A DNA stretch of 33,505 bases from Fomitopsis serialis. Lineage: Eukaryota > Basidiomycota > Agaricomycetes > Polyporales > Fomitopsidaceae. The DNA lies in the NCBI RefSeq assembly GCF_022376445.1, contig NW_025955384.1:1-33505 (forward strand). Direction: 5' to 3'. Positions 12,928 to 22,505 of the stretch are shown here, piece by piece. Made by a program: the position numbers and the translations under genes. Under the pieces are notes generated by a model. The model was not told where the DNA came from, did not search any database, and worked only from the letters and a program-made list of their open reading frames with translations. Position 1 is the first letter of the stretch; the number at the start of each line of letters is the position of its first letter.

Positions 12928-12950
12928 CTGAATCACTTACAGTGATTCAG
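12928..12950. repeat. Perfect inverted repeat, 10-bp stem and 3-base loop
   Basis: CTGAATCACT is followed by TAC and then AGTGATTCAG, a perfect 10-bp palindrome. It lies about 700 bp beyond the stop of the DNAJC3 homologue, without a following T-run. Role unknown. Confidence 0.7.
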
Positions 12951-13547
12951 GTGGACCGGACGTCCCTCTTCCTCTGCAAGTTATGTGTTTGTCTCTGCAA
13001 GTGGGTCCTTGTGGCGGTAGTCACTTCGACCCATTAGGGTACGATCACGTGCGAAACATATCAGGCTTCTGCCGCCGGCTCGGACTTGGTGCAGATCGAT
13101 TCGGCCAGAAGTCGATCTGAGCGTGCCCTTGGCACAGTCCGGCTGTCTCGAGGGCGACTTGTTGACTTGTGCTATCCGTGCAAAGTCCGTGTCTGTGTAT
13201 CCGTGAGTGTTCTTCACCAGCACACTCAGGCCCCGGCCGACGCCTCAGCGTCGCACTGATCCTTAATTGTCTAGACTGACAATACCGGCTATTGTGCAAT
13301 CAGAATGTCTGACGCGCGGCGGGTCACGGGATGACTTCTCCGGAGCCGTTCGATAAGTGAACGTCTTATTCCGGCCCTTGCATTGTTCTGCTTGCGGCAG
13401 CCTGAGAGGGCGCGCATAGCGGTTGCCGTCTCCTTACGGCAGCCATTGTAAATTTCATTACGCAGTGCTGGATTAAACGGGACGTCCCATTGTGTCCCTG
13501 CATTCTGTTCCTGACGCTGCGCCGCGGGGTGGGGTTCTCTGGCCGGG

Positions 13548-13556
13548 CATATATGG
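13548..13556 (+). promoter_or_regulatory. TATA box of the 167-aa protein gene
   Basis: CATATATGG within a GC-rich segment lies about 115 bp upstream of the ATG at 13666. Confidence 0.45.
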
Positions 13557-13665
13557 GCCCATGGCGGGGAGAATCCCTGCTACATTGCCCGGGCTCCTTC
13601 GTTCCTCCGTCTCTCTCAGGTCACTGGCAGTCTCCTTACGCTCCTTCACGCAACTCTCCCTCGCC

Positions 13666-14311
13666 ATGTCTCAAATCAGCTGGATCCCGGTTGGGCTCAA
13701 GGTCGGCAAGATTCAGCGCGCACATCGTCTGAACGTCACGCCGCCGTACTATTGTTTCGACCTCCCGAAGTCGGGGCTTCGGTTAGTCGTCTGCGACAAG
13801 CCTTCTAGCTCGAAGAGCTACCGCAACATGATCGACATCGTCGACAACTTCTGCGTCGACGTGCTCCGGCACAAGAAAGCGCGGAAGTTCCTGTTCATGT
13901 CGGTGATCGTCTCGTGCGTCTTCCTGCGCTGGTCCACAGGTACAGGCGCTGATGCTTGGTCTCTTCCATTCAGAGAGATCGCACGCACCTCAGACGACCC
14001 GATGGAGCCGCCACACATGCTCCTGAAGTTCACGCTACCCACCGAGAACGGGATAGCCAAGGCCATCCCTGCACACATCTACCTGACGGGATCCATGCCC
14101 CACGCCAAAGTAGACACGACATGCGTCTTCTGGAAGGACGCAGAGGAGATTGCTGAGCACGAGATTCTGGCATCGCACCAGGCCGTCAACGTGCGCCTGG
14201 ACATGCTCAGTGCGTCCATCGTCGTCGCCTCCGCCTGTCGGTCGTTCAGCTCACACATCGTCTGCGCCAGATTACTGCTCGTTCCCTGCAGAGCAGATCC
14301 CACATTTGTAG
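13666..14311 (+). CDS. Conserved-looking hypothetical protein of 167 aa, three exons
   Basis: I do not recognise the family. The best model uses exons 13666-13913, 13974-14209 and 14292-14311, with introns of 60 nt (GTGCGT...TTCAG) and 82 nt (GTGCGT...TGCAG). It gives a continuous 167-aa product starting MSQISWIPVGLKVGKIQRAH and ending RLDMLKQIPHL. The protein is rich in charged and aromatic residues. It contains a cysteine-bearing YYCFDLP segment, a basic RHKKARKF stretch and a FTLPTENGIAKAIPAHIYL segment that looks like beta strands. No signal peptide or clear membrane segment is seen, so a cytosolic or nuclear place is likely. The first intron has length 3n and no stop, so an unspliced reading is also open. 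A TATA box lies at a fitting distance. Confidence 0.6.
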
Positions 14312-14595
14312 CGCTATGCCACGACCACCTGGAACGATACCACACGCCTAATGCATACCCGGCTTGCACCGATTACCCTGCTACTGGTATGTTGACAACG
14401 TCCATTCGTCGTGATCACCGTCTAACCCGAGGGGCATGCAGGTCAGCAGGTCTGACACGTAGTACTTAGCCTTCATGAACTGTAATGCGTCGTAATGTTA
14501 TCAATCGCTATCCGTGCTGTTGTGTTTGGTATATCATCTGCATGGGACAGAGTGCTGCTGTTGTACACCGCAATTGTTCGACGCCCACTATCTCA

Positions 14596-15960
14596 TCATA
14601 TGGCCGAAGGTTGGTGCTCCATCCCTCTGTTCGCGTGCCATTTTGCTTTTCGTGCCCCTGTTTGCAAACGCGTGAATGACTGAGCACGAACAATACAATA
14701 TCTCCGCTCATCCTCCGATTCGCGAGCCACCCCTGCGATGTCGACCGTTTAGCCTTGAACTTGCTGCTCGGACTTTCCGCGGCCGCCCTGTCGACGAGCG
14801 GGCTCTCCTCGGCAAGCGTACGGAGCATGACCGAGTTGCCCGGTCTCGTAAAGAAGGCCAATGACCAAAGACCGTAGTTGGCTTGCCCTTTAGGCCTTTA
14901 GGAGGCGGACCAGGCAATTGCGGCCGAAAGCCTGCCAATTGTGGGGAAAGTGGGCTTAAGGTTTTAGTAAGACGGCTTACACGACGCGACGTGAGGATCC
15001 CCCGCTCAGGCTCAGGATCGCCATGGCGTCGGCCAAGGTTGCAGATCGCATGGCCAGGGACGGGCTGCCACGCACGCTCCACGGCACGTCGCTGTCGGCC
15101 AGGGAGCGAAGAGTGTCTGACAGCAGATCGACGTCACCTTTACGTAGCACGACTGCCGTCCTTGGAACCGTGGCCTGCAGCCCGCCCAATCGATTGTGGA
15201 GGCCCTCCTGAAGGGGATTGAGGAATCGATGCGAGCACCCGCTGCTTGATAGGGATTCGACACGACTCGGAGCGTACAAGAGACCCGAAGTCCATGTGAG
15301 TCCGTAAGGCGGCCTTACCTGTGCGGTACCGGCGGGCATAGGTGGGGACTTGATGCACCTCGTCTCGCTTTCCTTGTACTCCTTGACGGTATGCACCTTC
15401 CGGAACCCGACTTTGTCATCCGATACTGCGAGCAGGGCATTGTCGGCTTCAGGCAACTTCTGGACGAATGGCCTGACGGCGGACGAGTCGGGCGTCGACG
15501 AGCGTTGGATATACGCGGCGTGCTTGTTTTGGCCAGGCGAGTGCGTCGTCTTTCGAGACATTGATGAACTCGACAGTATTGAGGGCACCGGTTTCGTCGG
15601 TCGCATTCGCCCCGCGGCCCTACAGCTGCATAATCAACAACCAGTGAGTTTCGTGCGAAGGCTGACTCGAAGGACGTCGTGCCCGAAGGACATGTACTCA
15701 TCCCCTTGCTCGTACTGCATCTCCCCGAGAGCCATAGTCTCCACGCCCATTTGAAACATCTCCTCGATCATCGTCCGCATCGCGATTTTTCAGGCTACTG
15801 CTGCGGTGAGGATCCGATCCGCACAAGGCCCGCACGACAAATGCACGACTTACCACCATAATCCTAAATGCGTCGCGGCATCCCACAGCTTGTCAATCTC
15901 GTCCCGATCGCCTGCCTCGAGGAGCTCGTGACCGACTAGTACTAGCATGGGATGCGTCGG
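14596..15960 (-). pseudogene. Decayed 2-oxoglutarate/Fe(II) oxygenase (isopenicillin-N-synthase-like)
   Basis: Family similarity runs in order on the minus strand: DVPTHPMLVLVGHELLEAGD, DEIDKLWDAATHLG, MQYEQGDEYMSFG, ANATDETGALNTVEFINV, DDALAWPKQARRVYP, ETRCIKSPPMPAGT, the H-x-D iron-ligand segment THMDFGSL (about 15288-15300), NRLGGLQ, VPGHAICNLG, FFTRPGNSVMLRTLAEESPL and a terminal ANRGMEHQPSAI. Intact relatives are single non-heme iron oxygenases of secondary metabolism. Here the segments lie in different frames: breaks fall after the DARL segment (about 15470-15480), after AGTAQ (about 15325), after CNLG (about 15030) and before FFTRPG (about 14870). The usual distal-His segment (N-L-H-R-V) reads TSRRV with no His, and the 2OG-binding R-x-S position reads LWS. 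Several introns still have proper GT-AG ends. I call it non-functional. Confidence 0.75.
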
Positions 15961-16140
15961 GACATCCTCTGGGAGAAAGTGGCAGGTTGGGCAACGCTAA
16001 TCTGGGAGTACTTGTCAGTGCCCTGCGTGGCTCGGAGACTCCACTGCATGCTCCCAGAACGGATGCTCTTGTACTCACTGGCTTATTCTCATCTGACGGC
16101 CCCGTGCTCCATGACGGCAGCCTACTGCGTCCGTGGCGAG

Positions 16141-17260
16141 GTCGAACTCTGAGCCTTCTGCTCCGAGTCGCAGGAACATGTCTTCCGCATCTAGGACAGC
16201 GTAGTCAGTGGTCGTACAAGCAGGAGTACATGGTACATATTCCGGTGGCGCTTACCACTTTCCCGGCTGTCCAAGCTGTGGAGCGACGTCGAGGCTAGAC
16301 GCGTCCACCCAGCCATCAGAGGCACGCTTGAGCGCATACCATGGTGACAGAGTCTGTAGCAGGGTGTCACGCTCCGCACTGCTCGTGAGAGCGGGCTGCT
16401 TCAGTACCCATCCAATAACACCTATGCAGACAACTCTCACGCGTGGACAGAGGGTGCGTGGCCCGCCATGAATAGCACTGGGATGGGATTTAGAGCGCAC
16501 TGGCAAAAGTTGATGTATGCACTGTTGACCGCAAGACGGTTGTGCTTCAGTCATGACAGATTTGTCTGTGACGGAGCATGGGACGGACGTACGAATATCG
16601 AAGGTCTGCGCCCATGAACACACTGACAGACGGAGGCTCGGAGATCCAACAAAGTCCGCGCCTGCGGTTTGCACACTACTTTGCGCGATACATTCGAGCA
16701 TCGGACGGCGGGTTATTCTGGGATATATCGCTGTCACGGAACAAGCGAGGGAGCGGCGCTCGGATGACTCTCTCCCTGAGCAGCTTCCGGTGACTCACCG
16801 ACGTCAGGCTCGAGAAAATTGCCCCGACGTCGTGTTCTCCGCAGAACACCTGTGTCTGCATATGTCTTAGTTGGGTATATACCTGCGACACCATGCTGGC
16901 GACCATCCGTGCGTAATGCGGTGGGGCAAATGAGGCGGGATCTCCCACATGTAAAGGTAGTAGAATATGGGCATATTCCGCATATAACGTACCAGTTTCT
17001 GCATCGAGGCCCGACACATGCTCACAGCATCCACTGCGGCCACACGCGGTTGCGCTTGAGGGTTCCCGTGCACAGCACCGAATACAACGATATCGGAGAG
17101 CAGGGCTGGTTACATAAACCCGCGACCACACAACCTGTGCTATACTTGATGAACTGGCGCGAACCACCGTGACGAGAAATAATGCGACGTACTGCTCGGA
17201 CGACGGTGGGGATCCTGAATACCAGCCGCTGCGGATAACATCAGCAGCACCCTCGTTCTC
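16141..17260 (-). other. Possible minus-strand coding remnants, family unknown
   Basis: Several protein-like pieces follow each other on the minus strand. They are a hydrophobic start MLSLRTRVLLMLSAAAG (about 17225-17275), HVSGLDAETG (about 17000), ASFAPPHYARMVASMVSQ (about 16890-16945), PWYALKRASDGWVDASSLD (about 16290-16350) and AEDMFLRLGAEGSEFDLA (about 16140-16190). Candidate short introns exist between some of them, but phases do not agree. This may be a decayed secreted protein. I could not assign a family, and the pieces might also belong to more than one gene. Confidence 0.3.
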
Positions 17261-17269
17261 AAGGACAGC

Positions 17270-20200
17270 ATGGTCCCGGTCTGGCGGGTGCTTCTCTTCC
17301 GCGGGCGATGTGCACGAAACAGATTGAGAGGATGATCACAGCGGTGGTGACTGTATTGTCGAAGCCGGTGCTGCAGAGAAATCTCAACTGCCGTGGCGGG
17401 TTTCGGAGACATGCCACGGTTACTTACTTGAATGCAGCATCGCGGAACGAGACAAATGGGGCTATGGGTAGGACTCAAAACACAAGGGCCGGTCAGGGTA
17501 TGTATGGAATCTCGTCGTGTTGATTAATGATTGAATTTGACAACGGGTTTCAATATCAGCGCTTGACTCAATCACGTGAACTACGTAGCTGACAGCCTGG
17601 ACGACATCCCGATTCCAGACACTAAGTTTTCGAGCGCGATGCCATGCCCTCCTGGTGAGGTAAGTATATTGAGTTGCATGAGTGCCATAAACTACAGTGT
17701 CACGCAGGGTCGCAGCATACGCTAGAAGAGTCAAAGACGTTGTCCTTCGCCGTCAGCCACTGGCAGGGGCTAGAAATCGAGGAGTAAGTATTTCAGCAAC
17801 ACCCAGAGGATGGGAGTCAACCGTCCGCAGACTCGGGGTAGCGAAGTGCGAGAGTAGGCAGTACCAGCGCCAGATGTCCCGGCCCGAAGTCTTGTGCGCA
17901 CGTCCGCCGCTGACATCCTCGCTGTCGAGTACGGTTTGAACCTCGTTTGGCACCCCGGTGATAAGGTTCCCCCAGGAGGCATGCTTACGGCGGAGAAAAT
18001 CCGTGACGATAGCAGCATTACACGAGAGGCCGTCGCCACCGCACGGGTGCATCAGCTACACCGCCAGATCCTAGTAGGACGGCTCAGTGACAAGGTTGTA
18101 CAGCATGATCAATCGACCACGAACACGCCCATCGACATGCGGTGCGCGCTGTGACTCGCCGAGCAGCTGGCAGGCAGGTGTGGAGAAGTAGCCGTCGAGT
18201 GTCGGCGGCGAGCTGAGGGTACCGTCGGTGAGACTGGTCGTCGACGACGATCTGGATAGCGGATCGCGTACCTCGCTGGCGATCTGGGCGATCGCTGCTC
18301 GCGGACCTGGCCAAATTGGATTTCCACGCGGAGCTGGATCTCGCAGCTCGAGGATCGTCCGAGATCGTGGAAGGCGCCGTCTTGGACGACGACGACCCGA
18401 TTCAAGCTGAAGTTGAATCGAGGGGCGGACGGGGCGGCGGGCAGGGGGCGTGCGCTGCTGAGGCAATGTCGGACGTTGGCTGGGTTCGCTCGCACGGCAA
18501 GATCCGCCGCAGACCGCCTCTGAGTAAGCCGCCGAACGCTGGGACGCCCAGCCTCGCTATTCTCGTACGCAATGGCCTGTCAGTCCTCCACCGCGTCAAT
18601 CGTGGACTCTAGGTAAGCATAGGATGGCCTGCCGCCATCATCCTGCGACATTTGCGTCGCAGTAGTCCTGTCCTGGCATACATGTTCTACGAGCATGTCA
18701 CCTACCATCTCATCATTAATTGCTATGCTAGAAAACGTCCTCAAGCATCTATCGCGGAATCGACGCTCACGATGATCCCTATCTGCGCAGCAATGGACAG
18801 GACAATACCAGCGACTCCGCCTCATGCTCTGCGCAGAGTCAGCATCGTGATGGACCACAGGGATCGGAGGTTGGATGGTCGTATGTTCATCACTTCCGGG
18901 CACCATCAACAAGCGTTGTGTTGTCACACAGCGCTGGGGGCGCCTTCTCGCATCCATCTCAGTCTGAATCCGCGGACTCCGATACTATTCGCGCCCTCAA
19001 ACGCCTCATGTACCGGCGCATCGGACTGGGGCATCTTTCATCTCCCTTTGAATTCAGTGATGGGGCTGAGCGCTGAGCGGTGCGGTCGATGATCACGCTG
19101 ACAGCCATCTACTGAACAACGCACACCTAAACAGGGAGTTCGGAGCTTGCTCCCTTTGGCATCATAGATATTCGCCTCCAATCGCCTCGTTCCTTGCCAG
19201 ACGGGTAATCCAAGATCAACTAGGCTTACCAGCAACTCTCCCTCCCGGTGGCCGGCTTGGGACCAACTCGGACGCGATGATGGCCGCAGCGTCTGCACAT
19301 ACGTCCGTCCCACGCTAGATGCTCAGGCCCATCTTGAGCCTGCGGGAAGCAGCCTGAGAGAACGCACCTGCATCGCGGGAGAGCGCGCGCTCAGCTGTGG
19401 AACCTCCGAAAGCAGCGACGGAAGCACGCACGATGTATCGACCATCGACCGCCCAAGAACGCAGCATCCGCTGACAGCCATCCTTCAACTGCACCCGGAT
19501 CGGCTTCCTGGCAGGGCCACCTCGTCATCGCATTCCCCGTGCCCAAAGGGGAACAGCTCGCAGCTCGACAGTCACCGGATGGGCCAGTGCCGTACTGGCA
19601 TCAGCAGGCGCGGCTGAGGCTCCCCAGCTGGCCATCCCTTTCTCCGAGTCCGTAATCGAGCTGAACTCCGATGTGCAGCGGACGACCCTGGAACTGGACC
19701 CAACGCGGATTCGCATCGTCGTCCCTGCGACCCACGCCACGCCGTAATCGCTCCGAGATTCTTCGGAAACCTAGCTACAGGGCGTTGTGCTAGCCAGCTG
19801 GCAGCCGTGAGCTAGCAGCGGTGTCCGTGTTCAGCAATCTAAGCGCGGGCACCGGCCGCGGACGCACCCTGGCCACTGGGTCCGCAGGAGAAAGCTTCTT
19901 CCTCGAGCTTCCCGTGCAACGCGGCGCGTTGACAATTATCTGGTAGGCGTGCGTAGCCAAATCGGGCAGCGGCGAGGTTGGCACGCAGAACGCAGACGGG
20001 ACGCCGGGCGGCCCGCCGCCAAAGTGTGAGCTCCAGCCAACGTTCGGGCGTGCGTGGCCAGTGCGGGGTGCCAGTGCGTGCGGTACCGAGCCGCCCCAGT
20101 CATCCTGTCAGTTGTCCGTGTCGGGAGCGCTAGTTGGAACTTCCCATGCGCACGTACGAGATATATTGCCTGTGGCTCACACAAAGTGTCATCGCGGCTG

Positions 20201-20754
20201 ACTATTACCCACACAATAATAATACGGACCGTCCAGTTTCGCGGATCAGAGCCAAGTACGGGGTCACATCGGATTCGGAAGTTGACATTGAAGGGAACTG
20301 CGATGCATTTGGAAAAAGGCATGAGGGGTAGGCTACAACGGATACAGTGATTGTCCGGCATATTGATACAGCACTGACAGCGAGGAGAGGTACGCGTGCT
20401 AATTTGACTACAAGGACAGCTCGACGTGGGGACTTGGGAGAAAGCAATGTGACTAGCAATTACGAAACGAGAGCGAGAGACAGCATGGCGAGACGTCACA
20501 TAAGCAAAGCTGATATACGGCAGACGACGGCCCCGCGGATATAGTTCTAGAAGCGGTGGGTATTGGTGAGCAGCAGTGGGGACGGACGGCCGGAGTAGGC
20601 TTGGACCACGTTCGCTGCAGACAAGGCACGAATTTCATGATCACAGCGGCGGGCCCGGCGTGCGCGCCTCCGCCTCCATTTGAAACCCACTTCACGCTCG
20701 GCCGCGATCCTAGCGATGGTGGAAAGGCTAATCCGTTCCTGTGGCACTCAGCCC
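17270..20754. other. No confident gene over 3.5 kb
   Basis: Open frames on both strands reach about 190 codons, but none shows a recognised domain. Minus-strand readings near 18070-18500 are arginine- and serine-rich and look like out-of-frame GC-rich sequence. I see no tRNA, tandem repeat or LTR here. Confidence 0.4.
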
Positions 20755-22417
20755 TCATGGCCCGTACGGGCGCGCGCGCTCCCCGCCCTGCGACGGCAGC
20801 GGCATGTACTCGGGGAATGCAGGCCGCAGCGCGGTCGACACGGGGCGGGCGTTGCACGAGCACCCCGGCCGGTCGCAGACGGGCTCGGCGTGGCGCAGGC
20901 TGCGGTCCTCGCGGTAGCGCGGCATCGGCGACGAGTTCGAGCGCATGCGGCACTGCGTGCGGTCTTCCCGGAGGTTCGACTCCGGCACGCCCACGGGCAG
21001 GGCGGGCTCGGCCGCCTCGTGCTTGACGTACAGCGCGGAGGGCGGGGACGGCGCGCGCGCGTACGGGTGGTGCCGCGTGCTCGCGGCGGACGGCGAGCGG
21101 CTCCCGTCGTATTCCTCGGGGTCTGAGTAGGACGAGGAGTGCTCGAGCGGGTACGGCGCCGGGGGGTAGCGGTAGCCTGCGCCGGGAGAGTAGGCGGGCT
21201 CGGGCGAACGCGATGGCGACGCTGAGAGCGGCGGCGAGTGGGCCGAGCCAGAGGGGTGCTGGATCAGCCGCGCGACGGCATCGCGGCGGCGCGAGGTGAG
21301 GTGGTTCCGGTAGTGCCGCCGCATATTCGAGTTGACGTTGAACCTGCGGTTGCACCCGGGGTAGCTGCACACGAACGCTGCGTCGCAGAGCACATTTCAG
21401 CATCGCGGTGCGCGTAGAGACGTCATCGAAGGGACACGTACGTTTCGCGCCGGTGTGGGTGTTGACGTGGATGTTCAGGCTGCTCGGCCGGTTGAAGCGC
21501 TTGTTGCAGTGCGGGCAGCAGTGGCGCTTCTCCTCGGAGCTTGGGTGTCCGTCTGGCGACAACTGAGGCCCACGCAGACCTTGGCTGCTGCCTGAAGAGA
21601 CCGCCCCGCCGGACAGGTATGGGTTCGCGGAGAAATTGGGAGGGTACGGTGCGGGGGTCTTGTGCTCGTCGGGGCGTGGGAATCGGTCGAACGGAGGGAT
21701 GGAGAGTTCGTGCGCGGACTCCGGCATGCGAAGCTCCACCCGGAATGTAGGCTTCGCTTTCGTAACGGACGACATGCTCACGTCGGTGCCGTGGCCCGCA
21801 TATCCGAACACAGAGGAACTGGCGTTTCGATGCGAGTCGGGGACAGACGCCACAGCATCCTGGAAGCCGGGTCAGCAGCGCATTCTAGATGAACAAGCGG
21901 AGCAGGCGAAAGGCACCTGTGTTCTGCTGTTCTGATAGCTCGCAGATGTGGCTGTAGAGAGGCTTGGTCGTGCAACCTGATTGCAACAAGACCCGGGACA
22001 TGCTCCGCCGTGTGCGCTGGATGGCATCGTTGGTGGCGCATAGCCATCGTATCCTCTGACGTCTCCCGGACCATCGGGACTTGGTGGCGGACTTGTATCT
22101 CGCCTGCTCCTGGCAGGCACTGCGACTATAGCGGATGTTTGCTAAGTAATCGGCATCTGTGAGACAGGCATGCGCATGAGACGGGAATGTCGTACTGGAT
22201 AGTTAAAATTCGGTTCTGGTGCGTAGCGCGACGTTGGGCTGGTTCTCGATGACGATGACGAGTATCGCTGTATTGGCGAAGGTGGCTTGGCCAATAGATG
22301 TTCTGATCGATTCCTGGCTCAACTACGTAGCGCGATCGGGGCATGGGCGGACCTACCTGGAAAGAGCTCATTGATGCTGGGCAGGGAGATGTTCTTCGGC
22401 GAGTGGGGAGACGACAT
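20755..22417 (-). CDS. C2H2 zinc-finger transcription factor, 476 aa, five exons, intact
   Basis: Exons 22357-22417, 22183-22302, 21917-22125, 21442-21859 and 20755-21377 splice with GT-AG introns of 54, 57, 57 and 64 nt into an uninterrupted 476-aa frame. The start MSSPHSPKNISLPSINELFP resembles other basidiomycete C2H2 factors. A low-complexity Ser/Pro/Tyr-rich region (SSSSSRTSP, TSPPPSPDGP) follows. Two fingers sit mid-protein: CPHCNKRFNRPSSLNIHVNTH (C-x2-C-x12-H-x3-H), then a THTGAKPF linker, and C-x4-C-x12-H-x3-H containing RFNVNSNMRRHYRNH. The linker is close to the TGEKP consensus, as expected for DNA-contacting fingers. The C-terminal region is long, disordered and rich in Ser, Pro, Arg and Tyr. 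It is presumably nuclear, with unknown target genes. A TATA box stands 80 bp upstream. Confidence 0.9.
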
Positions 22418-22496
22418 GGTGATGTGGGGGAGGAAATGGAGGTGGAACGGGCAGGGGCAGGTTATAAGGGCGGAGGGTGGTCGCGAGGGTGGGCGC

Positions 22497-22505
22497 CTTA
22501 TATAG
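22497..22505 (-). promoter_or_regulatory. TATA box of the larger C2H2 factor
   Basis: Read on the minus strand, CTATATAAGGCG is a near-consensus TATA box 80 bp upstream of the ATG at 22417. A second, weaker CCTTATAACC lies at about 22460-22469. Confidence 0.6.

Larger units (their letters stand above)
12232..13665. other. Intergenic region without a recognisable gene
   Basis: About 1.4 kb holds the 3' region of the DNAJC3 homologue, a perfect hairpin near 12.93 kb and the promoter of the next gene. A minus-strand frame at 12981-13223 contains GYTDTDF, reminiscent of Copia RNase H, but the rest of the domain does not follow. Confidence 0.5.

Noticed and set aside
12981..13223. Copia-type RNase H trace (GYTDTDF followed by RSTSG) on the minus strand
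   Set aside because: The spacing between the two motifs is about 20 residues too long, and no neighbouring reverse transcriptase or integrase text exists. Two short motifs are not enough.
7036..16000. Secondary-metabolite gene cluster formed by cupin, esterase and 2OG oxygenase
   Set aside because: No backbone enzyme, transporter or pathway regulator lies among them, a housekeeping co-chaperone gene interrupts them, and the oxygenase is broken.
17753..18500. Minus-strand arginine/serine-rich frames considered as a regulatory protein
   Set aside because: Arginine-rich text appears in all minus frames of this GC-rich stretch, and no motif is shared with a known family.
20453..21853. A single 466-codon minus-strand open frame
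   Set aside because: Only its upstream part is real: it is exon 4 of the C2H2 gene. After the GTACGT donor at 21441 it reads through the intron and continues in the wrong frame of exon 5. The spliced model restores the second finger.
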